A DNA stretch of 64,000 bases from Plantago major (Eukaryota > Streptophyta > Magnoliopsida > Lamiales > Plantaginaceae): assembly GCA_026545765.1 (NCBI GenBank), contig CM048842.1, positions 41,611,431-41,675,430 of the forward strand, in the 5' to 3' direction. The notes beneath the pieces were generated by a model. It searched no databases, had not been told where the DNA came from, and saw only the letters and a program-made list of their open reading frames with translations. Made by a program: the position numbers and the translations under genes. Position 1 is the first letter of the stretch. Every line of letters begins with the position of its first letter. Shown in pieces: positions 34,635-45,026 of the stretch.

Positions 34635-37600
34635 CAGCAGGTGGGTAAGGCTATGCTTGATAATGGAGCAAGCATCAACTTGATGCCTTACTCTATTTAG
34701 AAGAAGCTTGGGATTGGAAAGCTCAACCCCACCGGCATGGTTGTACAAATGGCTGATAGGAGTGTAAAATGCCCAATAGGGATCATCGAAGATATCTTGG
34801 TAAAGGTTGACAAGCTGATTATTCCGGTTGATTTTGTGGTGATGGAGTCAGTAGACGAGGGAAAGCCGTCCACAAGAGCTCATGTGATTCTATTGGGAAG
34901 ACCATTCATGGCTACCACGAGGACTACACTTGAGTTTGCAACCGGACTAGTGACCATGGAGGTTCTTGGTGTGAAAATTCAAATTCAGGTACATTCCGAT
35001 GCTCAAGCTTATTTTGTTGATGAATGCAACTATATTGATTGTGTTGAGGAAATTATGCATGATACTTACCTTGAAACCTCTACTGTTGATAAGTTAGAAG
35101 TAGCCTTGACCCTTGATTCTGATAATGATTTTATTGATGAGGAGACTAGGATGTGAATTGAGGAATTGAATAGGGCTGAAGTGATTCCTTTTGGGGAGGA
35201 GATAGAGGAGAGCTTAGAGGTGGAGGAAGAGAAGACACCTAAAAACCCAACCTTAGAATTTAAGGAAATTCCAAGCAATCTTAAGTATGTGTATCTTGAC
35301 AAGGAGAAAGCTAATGGGCAAGAGAAAAAGTTAGTAGAAATGCTTAAGACTAATTCTCAGAGCCATTGGGTGGAGTATTAAGGATATTAAAGGGATAAGT
35401 CCAACTTGATGCATGCATAAGATTGCCTTAGAAGAGGGAGCGAAACCAGTTAGGCAACCTCAACGTAGGCTTAACCCAGCACTTCAGGAAGTGGTAAAGA
35501 AAGAGGTCATTAAGTTGTTAGATAGTGACATGATTTATACCGTACCTGATAGTAAGTGGGTGAGTCCGGTTCATGTGGTTCCAAAGAAATCCGGGATTAC
35601 TGTGGAAAAGAATGAGAAAGGGGAGTTTGTACCGGTTAGGAAGACCACTGGTTGGTGTATGTGCATAGATTATAGGAGATTGAATACCACCACCAAGAAA
35701 GACCATTTTCCCCTCCCTTTTATTGATGAATTGCTTATCCGCCTTGCTGGGCGAGAATTCTATTGCTTTTTGGATGGACTTTCAGGTTTTTATAAAATTC
35801 CAATAGCAGTGGAAGATAGAGAGAAGACGACGTTCGCATGCCCCTTTGGAACTTTTGCCTACAAGAGGATGCCATTCGGATTATGCAATGCCCCAGCTAC
35901 CTTCCAAAGGTGTATGCTTTCGGTGTTTTCAGACATGGTCCAAGACTTTGTTGAGGTATTCATGGATGATTTTTCTGTTTTTTGAGATTCATTTGGTGAT
36001 TGTTTGGCTAAACTTGATAGAGTTCTTAAAAGGTGCATTGAATGTAGTTTAACTTTGAGTTGTCAGAAAAGCCATTTTATGGTTAGAGAGGGTATTGTGC
36101 TTTGGCATATTGTCTCTAAGAAAGGAATAGAAGTAGACAAAGCCAAGCTTGATGTGATTGTTAAACTTCACCCTCCCACTTGTGTGAAAGAGTTGTAAGC
36201 TTTTCTTGGGCATGTTGGTTTTCATCGTAGGTTTATTAAAGACTTTTCTAAAGTTGCTAAAAGTCTAAGTAACCTTTTGGGTAAAGATGTCCCATTCGTT
36301 TTTGATGATGATTGCATGAAAGCTTTTTCAACTCTTAAGGAGCGACTAGTTTCAGCACCAATTGTTTCTGCTCCTGATGGAATCTCCCTTTCGAGATTAT
36401 GTGTGATGCTTCTGATTATGCTTTAGGTGCTGTTCTTGGTTAGAAAATTGACAAGCATTTTCGTATGATTTATTATGCGAGTAAAACTTTGAATGATGAT
36501 CGGATAAATTACACAACTACTGAAAAGGAATTCCTTCCTGTAATCTTTGCTCTTGAGTTAAGATCTTATTTGAAAGGTTACAAAGTCATTGTGCATAGCA
36601 ATCATGCGGCCTTACGCCATTTAATTGCTCAGAGTGACTCGAAGCCTAGACTAATTAGATGGGTGTTAATGCTACAAGAGTTTGATTATGAGATTGTGGA
36701 TAAAAGTGGAAAAGAGAATCTTGTTGCTAACCATCTTTCTAGACTAATTGCAAGCCCTGAACAGGATAAGTCTGGAATCATACCTGATGATTTGCCTAAT
36801 GAACGACTGATGGTCGTAAGGGTAGAGCCCTGGTATGCAGATATTGCTAACTTTTTGGTTGCAGGTCCATCACTCCCACATTTGACACCAAATGATAGGC
36901 GTACTCTGTCTAAGGCTAGTAGGCATTATGTGTGGGAAGATCCACATCTCTACAGGATAGGAGGCGATGAGCTATTGCGGAGATGCATTCCTTATGAAGA
37001 AACCGAGGGAATCCTGAGTTTCTGTCACGAGGGAGAATGTGGAGTACACTACAACGGAAAGAAGACCGCACTGAAGATACTTGAGGCGGGGTTTTATTGG
37101 CCAACATTGCACAAGGATGTTGAGTACTTTGCTAAGAAGTGTGATAGGTGCCAAAGAAGTGGCAACATAGGTAAGATGAAGAACCCAGGTTAGTAATCTT
37201 GTTGTTGAACCTTTTGATGTCTGGGGAATTGAATTTATGGCCCCTTTTCCTAATAGTAATGGGTACGAATACATACTTGTTCTGTTGATTATGTTACAAA
37301 ATGGGTGGAAGCAATTCCTACCCGAACTAACGATGCACAAGTTGTAGTCAAGTTTCTCAAGGAGCTCTGTACTAGGTTTGGGATGCCACGCACCATCATT
37401 TCCGATGGGGGGGGGGGGGGGGAGCATTTTGTTAATAGGTCGTATGCATCACTTATGCGAGAATTTGGTATTTCACACCGTGTTGCAACCCCCTACCATC
37501 CTCAAACCGCTGGACAAGTAGAGGGCAGCAACCGATAGATAAAGAAGATCCTAGAAAGGGTTGTGAAGCCTAGTAGGAAGGACTGGACAAATAAGATACC

Positions 37601-38131
37601 AGGAGCACTTTGGGCGTACCATACATGCTTCAAGACCATGATAGAGACAACTCCTTACCATATGGTTTACGGCAAGGCATGCCACCTCCACGTAGAGCTG
37701 GAAAAGCAATCTTATTGGGTGATTCATGAGCTCAATATGGACATGGATAAAGCAGGAGAGAAAAGGTTCCTTCAACTCAGTGACCTCGATGAGTTACGGC
37801 ATAGGGCTTTTGAGAACGCTAATATCTACAAAGAAAACACCAAAAGATACCACGACCGAGGGATTGTGAGGAAGGAGCTGATCACGGGTAACAAGGTACT
37901 TCTTTATAAGTCACGTTTGAAATTTTTTCCAGGAAAATTAAGGATCCGATGGGAAGGCCCTTATGAGATAGTACAAGTGGCACCACATGGTGCTGTAGAA
38001 CTCTTGGACTACAAAACAGGGAGAACTTTCAAGGTGAATGGGCAAAGGGTGAAGCCATACATTAACTCGTACCAAGAAGCTGGAAAATTGGATGGGTACG
38101 ATCTTGACCTATTGGAGGAGCAACAATTTTG
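34635..38131 (+). pseudogene. A pol (protease to integrase)
   Basis: Protease resumes at AMLDNGASINLMPYSI (active-site D-N-G instead of D-L-G/D-T-G) and ILLGRPFMATTRT. RT: KWVSPVHVVPKKSG, CIDYRRLNTTTKKDHFPLPF, FLDGLSGFYKIPI, YKRMPFGLCNAPATF, catalytic VFMDDFSVF (about 35956-35982). RNase [41 protein letters not shown]. Integrase: [44 protein letters not shown], then KLRIRWEGPYEIV. Stops lie near 35156, 35985, 36198, 37193, 37538; frameshifts lie near 35390, 36420 and 37230. A run of 16 G (37407-37422) sits in the integrase core where two glycines are usual. Confidence 0.9.
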
Positions 38132-38788
38132 AACCATTTACTTCGTGAGTAATCTCTTTGTACATACTTTTGTTTCTTCCTTTTTAAAAAAAAAATTAAG
38201 TCTTTTTATTGGCAAACTCTCTGCCACGTCTGGTGGTAAGGCGTCTAATATCGCCTAGTTCGTGAGGCGATCGCCCCACTTGACCATTTATAAAAAAAAT
38301 ATAATAACAAAATAAAATATAATAATAATAAATAAAAATAACAAAAAATATTTACATAACTTTCCTTTCTATTTATTTTGTTTCACTAACCTTTTAACTT
38401 GATATCTTTTTAGTTTTTATTACTCTTTAGGTTCCTTCTTTCTTCCTTCTTGAATTGCTATCTTGCACGAGACGTGCAATCGCTCGGTTTGGGGAGGGGA
38501 CATCAGAAAGCAAGGAACACCTTTGGTAATTTTTCTTTCTCTTTCTTCCTTTCTTTTATCACTTTCTTAGTGGTGGTCGGTGAGCCACATCAGTTGCATG
38601 TATTACTTGTGGTCGGTGTGCCTTACTTGGCTTTGTTTTTAACTTTGTTAGGAATATCTATTTAGATTTTGATCAGCAACCTAATGACTTATCTTAGCTC
38701 AGAAAGGTGGTTAGTACTCTTGGTTCACTTGAACACTGTAAAAGAGGAAAATCACGAAGTATGTTAGTCTAGCAAATCTTGTATAGGA
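38132..38788 (+). other. A 3' spacer
   Basis: AT-rich. The palindrome ggcgatcgcc (38266-38275) repeats the one in A's own LTR. Hairpin ttgcacg-aga-cgtgcaa (38463-38479) is followed by cggtttgggga. A stretch near 38570 (agtggtggtcggtgagccac) matches C at about 40660. Similarity stops near 38660 and no LTR follows. Confidence 0.5.
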
Positions 38789-39454
38789 TGTTAGGTCTCT
38801 GAATGTAATTTTTATATCTTCGAAGAAGACCAAGAAGAAGGCATCCAGCAGGAGAGTTCAACAAATTTTGAAGATTTGAAGACTGCACAAGATTTCTGAA
38901 GACAAAGGTCATCAGATACCTATGTCCAGATATCTTGAAGAAACAAGTGTTTTTCAATAAACAAGTTTCACAAAAGATATCTGAAAACACAAGGTTTCTG
39001 AACGAGGAAAAGTGCCCAAAAGATATCTACACTCAGATATCCTAGATAAAACTATGTTTCCGGGAAACAATGTTTCAACAGGTATCTGGAGATGTGAAGG
39101 TTTCTGGAAAGGGACATGCAATGCTTCAGAAAGCGTGCATAGTTCCGTTGGCACTGCAAGACAAAAATAGTACAATGCAATAAATGAGCAGACAGAGACA
39201 TCTAAACAAAAGAGGAAATCTCTGAAAAGAGACAACGTCTTCTACAGTACTATTTACAAATTTCAATAGTTTGAATTTCATTAAGTCTAACGGATACTAT
39301 TCAAACGGCATGATTTTCAACTATAAATATCAACACTTAGAATGCTTGAAAGACACACACTGAACACCTTGAACTTACACTGAAAATACCAAGCTTCTCT
39401 GATAATACAACTAGTGGTATCTTTCATTCAAGCATGCAAACCTTCAACCTACTT
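38789..39454 (+). repeat. C upstream piece: foreign U3-like segment
   Basis: It starts TGTTAGGTCTC. Six near-copies of agatatct lie at 38913-39086 and a TATA box (TATAAATA) at 39322-39329, as in an LTR U3. It does not match the U3 of C's 3' LTR. It may be a truncated LTR of another family. Confidence 0.4.
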
Positions 39455-39965
39455 ACAATAGTATGTGAAGGTTATGCATATTCATTCTAGGGTTTATCAA
39501 ATCACTCATATAGGTTAGTCTCGTATTAAATCTTTGTAAAAACCTTCAATTCGATAAGTTCCGTATTAAATTCTCTAAATTGTTCATGTTTAAGGATCGT
39601 GAATTGACGACTCACGATTTCTCCAGTATAATATTTTCTAAGAGCAATTGGTTGAATCGAATTGATTGATTTGTTGTACAACAACCGTGTGATAAATATG
39701 AGTGTTATCCCTAGTTCGAATTAGCATAATTGGATCTTGCTACTGTATTCATCTTTCTCTCATTGTTAATCGTAATCTTAGCTTTAATCGATCTAGTAAG
39801 AAGTACACAAAAACCATCAATCAAACTGTTTCTGGCAAGTATCTGTTTACTCTCACTGCTACATAGCTTAATTAATTCCTTAGAGAATGACTCTGTGGTT
39901 TAGCTTTGTCTGTCTATAACAACTGCTTACTACTTGGTTTTCTAAGTATTAATTTGAGCACATCA
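39455..39965 (+). repeat. C 5' LTR, right part
   Basis: 511 bp almost identical to 43089-43598 of the 3' LTR. It ends GAGCACATCA. Confidence 0.8.
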
Positions 39966-39969
39966 AATT

Positions 39970-39987
39970 TGGTGCTGCTGCCGGGGA
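39970..39987 (+). other. C primer-binding site
   Basis: tggtgctgctgccgggga, an Athila-type PBS, 4 nt after the LTR. Confidence 0.65.
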
Positions 39988-40094
39988 ATTAATTCCTACA
40001 TTAGCGTGTGAGTGTGATATTTTATTTGATTTTACGATTATCTATTTTGTTTGTTTAGCTAGTTTTTTGTTTATTTTTTGTCGGTTTCCTGTCT

Positions 40095-40454
40095 TTGTGT
40101 GTGCAGGAACTTATGACAACCGAGAAGCCATACAAATCCCCAATCGTAAAATCAAAAACCTATGGAGAATGGCTTATCGAGCGAGCACAGCTCCGCCAAA
40201 CAGAGAGGGAAGTGCTTCGCAGCTTTCGACAATTGGATTGCCCAGGGAGTTTCGACCCAATTTCTCATTTTTATTTTCCCTTTGTTTCCCATAGTTATTT
40301 TTTAGTTTTTAAATTTTCTGATTTGTTTAATTTTAGTTTGCAGGGAATCATGGAATTATTAGAGAACTTGAGGAGAGGAGTTAAGGATGGCTCACAAAAT
40401 GTTGAGGATACCGGAAAGGATGCAAGGGATTCGTTCCCGTTTGATATTGGATAG
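40095..40454 (+). CDS. C: internal ORF, 119 aa, unknown
   Basis: The open frame starts MCVQELMTTEKPYKSP and contains YGEWLIERAQLRQTEREVLR, a hydrophobic middle (about 40250-40350) and a charged end. It lies where gag should start. No domain was recognised; it may be what is left after a gag-pol deletion. Confidence 0.35.
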   Translation: MCVQELMTTEKPYKSPIVKSKTYGEWLIERAQLRQTEREVLRSFRQLDCPGSFDPISHFYFPFVSHSYFLVFKFSDLFNFSLQGIMELLENLRRGVKDGSQNVEDTGKDARDSFPFDIG

Positions 40455-40500
40455 GAGCATTCCCAAAAAGTCGAGCCAACGACTATAATAAAAGGCGCTT

Positions 40501-40518
40501 CCCGGGAGGCAACCCGGG
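40501..40518 (+). other. C: conserved Athila hairpin 1
   Basis: cccggg-aggcaa-cccggg, 6-bp stem with the same loop as in D (12869-12886), preceded by ggcgctt. Two T-A pairs of D are C-G pairs here. Confidence 0.7.
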
Positions 40519-42228
40519 GATAAGTTTTTCTTTATTATCAGTTTGTTATTTTTTCTTTCCTATTCCTTCACTTGCTTAAACTTGAAACTCGAGGACGAGC
40601 TAAAGTTTAGGTTTGGGGAGGGATTTCATGTGTTTTGTGTTCGTTTTTATCGTTTTCATAGTGGTGGTCGGTGAGCCACATAGGATTGCATATCTTTTTT
40701 GCGGCCTGTGTGCCTTATTTGTCTACGTGGGGTGGTATGTAAGCCACTTTTATGTGTTTGTTTTGTTTTCAATTTATGTCTGTACGTGTTTGTGGGAGCG
40801 GAACCTTTGTACTCACATGAGGAAACTCGTGAAATTCTAGCCGAGGCATGGAATTTCGATCTCGTGAGGTGAGATCACATTAGAGTCAAAGAGAAAAAAA
40901 TTCAAAATTTTGCCCTCGCCGCGGCGAGATAAGTCGAGAGGACGGGATTTAGTTTCGTAAAATATAGCCGCGGCGAGCCTTTTGCTTCGCCGCGGCGAGA
41001 CCCTTCCCCAGAAATTTTTTTCGTCTCGTAAAAACTCGCCGCGGCGAGCCTAGTTTTTGTAAAATAGAGTCTTTTTGCCTACTTTCTGATTTTTGTGGTG
41101 AGTCTGAGTTGTTCTCCCAAGTCGAGCATCTATTGTGATTGTTAAATTTGCTAGCTGCTTATGTTTTGCATGATATTTGACTGAAAGTGGCATGGTGGAT
41201 TTAAAATCCTATAAGTCTGTTTTTCTTGTAAATAGCAAGTGTGTGTAGCTCTTTGGTCCAAAAAGTCGGTGAGAAACCATTAGCCGATGAAAAAATATTG
41301 TACCGGCACCTGTGTGATTTATTCGGGAAGTGCAAACTCCCTTGTGTGCGCCTGATCATGCTCATGTGTACTCTGAGAAGTTAAGTATGACGAACGACAT
41401 GCTCTTCATGATCTATTTTATCGAAGCCAATCCATTGCAAAGAACCGGTTTGGGGAGAAGAATTATGTTGTGCTGATAATGTTATTTTTATACTTGTAAT
41501 TTGTATTGCTTCCCCTGTATTTGATTTGTCTCGAAGTGTATCTGTGGTGCTTGTCATCACCGTAGTCATGTTGGGCGTGTTTCAAATACTACCTATATGC
41601 CAGCGTGGTCCTAAAAAGCCATATGACCGTGAGGGTTGATGGCACGTATACCAAACTGACACGCACAAAAGTGCAGACTTCGGTAAAACAGACACTACCA
41701 AAAAAGTGAGACTAAAAGAGTCCATTGTGGCCAATTGATTAGCATATAATTCATAGTATGCAAGAATGTGGTGATATGGAAGTTGGTTTGTATGTTCTGG
41801 CAAGCTGCTATGTGCAAGTAAAAAGTCCCTTCTGACTTAACTGATTGAGTACATTGTATGAGTTATTTGAGGCACTTTTGTGACGAAAGTCACCTTCTTT
41901 TCTCTTGATATTCTTGATTGATTAACCCACTGGACACTTCCAGAGTGTGAGAGAGAGTTGCATAGGATCCTCTTGTGAGGGATTAGCGAGTAAAACTTAA
42001 GTGCTATTTACTTGAGAAACTTTCTTGTTTGATTTTCTATGCACTATTCTGCCAAGGTTAGTTAAGTGCAAAACCTTTGCATCTTGTGAATTTAATGTTT
42101 ACAATGGTAGATTCGGTCACTTGGGAGTTTAACTCTTTTATGTGCTTCTTGTTTGTTTTTGTTTCGAGTCTAGTTTGTTTAGGTTGTGTGTTTGCTCGAG
42201 GACGAGCAAAGGTTCGGTTTGGAAATTT
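40519..42228 (+). other. C 3' spacer with hairpins, GC palindromes and shared block
   Basis: Hairpin ctcg-agga-cgag (40588-40599) is followed by ggtttgggga. Four copies of a gccgcggc palindrome lie at 40915-41048. The shared block is at 41530-41677. Hairpin tttgctcg-agga-cgagcaaa (42191-42210) is followed by cggtttgg and the LTR. No coding region recognised. Confidence 0.6.
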
Positions 42229-43598
42229 TGATGAGACAATATTCTAACGTCTCATTTGGTCCTTTTCAGCGGTCTTTTGTTAGTCTTTGACCTTAGTTTT
42301 ATAGTGTTTTTGTACATTTTTATGCTTTGGTACTTTGTTTGTGTTTTGTAGGATTTTTTGTGTTATTTGGTCCCGAAGGTGAAAATCGGAGTGAAGACAT
42401 TGGTTATAGATATCTGAATGAAGAGTAATTGGGCGAAGACGGAAGTGGATTCGGAGTTCGGACGAAGAATTGAGAGGCGTTTTAGCGTGACTTGCAAAAG
42501 TGATGATTTACGGAGCAGTCTAGCCATTTTGGACATAACTCTCTCATATGAATCTGATTTACCTGATCTGGGTGGCCATGGAAATATAATTCAAAGGGCT
42601 AAAACTTTCGTGCCAAAATCGTAGCCAAATTCTTTCTAAAGAAAAAGATACATACATCGCAAGTTGGTATCGAAGCATCTTCGCCACATGAGACATTTAG
42701 GCCTTGTGGCGAGAGTTCCCGAGAGCTTATTTGCTGGGCAATTTTCTGGTCGAATTCTGCTAGGATTCTACTCGTTTTTTCTCCTTTAAATAGATTTCTT
42801 TCACCATAACTTCGGAAATAACTCCTTTTACCCTAGATATGCATAGGAGAGCTCCTAGATTCACACATTGACATTGAGACATCTTTGTAGCTTGGTTACT
42901 CAATGATTTTATTCATCAAGATTATTGGTATTGATTTCTCCATTACTTTCTTCTTTACAATTCGTTCCTTATCTTATCGATTGAATTGTATGTTATTGCG
43001 TGCGAGTTTATCATCTATGTTTCATACGATTTTTACCATGAATCTCTGTATGCAATCATCTATTATGAGTAGCTAAACACCTTTGAATACAGTAGTATGT
43101 GAAGGTTATGCATATTCGTTCTAGGGTTTATCAAATCACTCATATAGGTTAGTCTCGTATAAAATCTTCGTAAAAACCTTCAATTCGATAAGTCCGTATT
43201 AAATTCTCTAAATTGTTCATGTTTAAGGATCGTGAATTGACGACTCACGATTTCTCCAGTATAATATTTTCTAAGAGCAATTGGTTGAATCGAATTGATT
43301 GATTTGCTGTACAACAACCGTGTGACAAATATGAGTGTCATCCCTAGTTCGAATTAGCATAATTAGATCTTGCTACTGTATTCATCTTTCTCTCATTGTT
43401 AATCGTAATCTTAGCTTTAATCGATCTAGTTAGAAGTACACAAAAACCATCAATCAAACTGTTACTGGCAAGTATCTCTTTACTCTCACTACTACGTAGC
43501 TTAATTAATTCCTTAGCGAACGACTCTGTGGTTTAGCTTTGTCTGTCTATAACGACTGCTTTCTACTTGGTTTTCTAAGTATTAATTTGAGCACATCA
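42229..43598 (+). repeat. C 3' LTR (1370 bp)
   Basis: It starts TGATGAGACAA and ends GAGCACATCA. It has the conserved word atgagtagctaaa (about 43066), a TATA-like tttaaata at 42785-42792, and the dyad tcgccaca / tgtggcga (42681-42688, 42705-42712). Confidence 0.8.
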
Positions 43599-43667
43599 AA
43601 TGACATCCCGAGTCAGCTTTCCGCTATAAACTGTGGATTTGAGGACTTCCGACAAATAAATTTAATC
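43599..43667 (+). repeat. E-type LTR end, fragment
   Basis: About 69 bp match, in plus orientation, the end of the minus-strand E LTR near 50850-50915 (shared core gacatcccgagtcag, tccgctataaactgtgg). It may be the remains of E's 3' LTR, cut on its left by C. Confidence 0.7.
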
Positions 43668-43735
43668 TTGATTGTATTTTGGGATTACAGGTTGTACAAC
43701 GAAAATCGATATCTCTAAGTGCACATCACCGTGTT

Positions 43736-45015
43736 CCCCCCCCCCCCCCCCAAACATGGTGAGAGAATTTTTATTGCTATACCCTTACCTTACGAACTGT
43801 CGACTTCGGATGAGTTATTCTGACCACATGACTCATCGGGCGAGTTCACAATTAAGTCATCTTATAACATTCTCGTCTCGCCCAGGTCCATTGGCCCTTC
43901 CTAGACATGGCACAGAGTTTGGCAGCTCCACACCTTGCCCCGTATTCGTTTCTTTCTGTGGATGGCTTTGCATGATCGACTCCCCACTGCATCTGTGTTA
44001 TATTGCCAAACGATTTTAAGAACCCCTCTTTGCCCCCTGTGCCACCAAACGGAAGAAACACTAGATCCCTGTTCTTCCATTGTTCTCAATTTTCGAGGCT
44101 CAATGCAATCTATAAAACCCCGCTTTGGCAGCCGCATCAGGGGACCTTGGCCGACATACTATTTACCCTTCCGCTCAATTCCCCCCACCAGCTTCGGTAT
44201 ATTATCCTGATGTGGGTAATCTGGACGGCCCGAAACCATAAACTGTTCCACCATCAGGATTTCAATTTCTCCTCCTTACAGCTTCGGTGCATCAAACTCC
44301 ACCGCAACCTATCAATCCGTTCACCACCCCTCTCTCTCCTACAGTTGAGGTTAAATGTCGCTGGACCCCACCCCCTGCTACTTTTATCTGTCTTAATACT
44401 GACGAATCCGCCCTAGGTAATCCGGGACGGGCTGGTATTAGTTGTATTTTCAGGAACACTATGGGGGATTTTATACAAGCTGCAAGTGGATACATAGGAT
44501 ACACGGATAACAATGTAGCCGAAATTATGGGTCTCCGGACGGGCCTTACTTTAGCACTTCAACGAGGTATGCCAAAGCTATTGATACAAACTGATTCTCA
44601 CTACTTGTTTGCTTATTTGTGCAGAATGAGCTGACATGAGTGCACAAAGAATGATCCATGAGTTGCGCACCCAGATTGCCGGTTTCCAGGAAGTTCGTAT
44701 ATCTTTTGTGTACCGTGAAACAAATGGCATAGCTGATGCCCTCGCCAAACGGGGTAGCGCACCCAGTTTATCTAGTAGTTCTAGTGTTAGCCATCTGCCT
44801 GATGTTCTTCGGCTGGTTAGTCCGGACCAAGCCTGCCCAGTTTTACTAGTTTGGGATAGTTTTCCGGTTTGGTTAGCCCCTCTTTTAGTTTCTACTCTTG
44901 GTATGTATCATACTAGACTTGTGTCAAATGCCTCGCGCATTGCCACAAGCGGTTGTAATGTTCGACTAGTTTAATGTATATATCTCTGTTGTGTTGCTAA
45001 AAAAAAAAAAAAAAA
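43736..45015 (+). pseudogene. LINE 3' half: zf-RVT, RNase H and poly(A)
   Basis: The L1-type plant LINE ORF2 end is spread over several frames: SSGEFTIKSSYNILV, then PRIRFFLWMALHDRLPTASV and CPLCHQTEET (zinc-binding RT-associated domain, about 43930-44065), then RNase H (TDESALGNPGRAGISCIF, NNVAEIMGLRTGL, LIQTDSHYL, and FVYRETNGIADALAKRG). Stops and frameshifts are many. A 17-A tail is at 44999-45015, followed by gatgatcaagt (45016-45026), which nearly matches the flank of the LINE 5' half at 54958-54968 on the other strand. Confidence 0.85.
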
Positions 45016-45026
45016 GATGATCAAGT

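Larger units (their letters stand above)
14798..38660 (+). mobile_element. A: Athila-like Ty3/gypsy element, split by B
   Basis: The left part is LTR, PBS, gag and start of protease (14798-17661). The right part is protease to integrase and spacer (34635 to about 38660). The break is in the protease: left flank gggac (17657-17661), right flank gggac (34630-34634), a clean 5-bp target duplication of B. No 3' LTR of A was found; its spacer fades out near 38660. Confidence 0.8.
38789..43598 (+). mobile_element. C: short Athila-type element without pol
   Basis: LTR, PBS, a 120-codon ORF, hairpins, spacer, PPT region and 3' LTR (42229-43598, 1370 bp). The internal region is 2.26 kb with no gag core, RT or integrase. 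It ends within a piece of an E-type LTR (43599 on), so it probably inserted into that LTR. The left border is disturbed. Confidence 0.65.
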
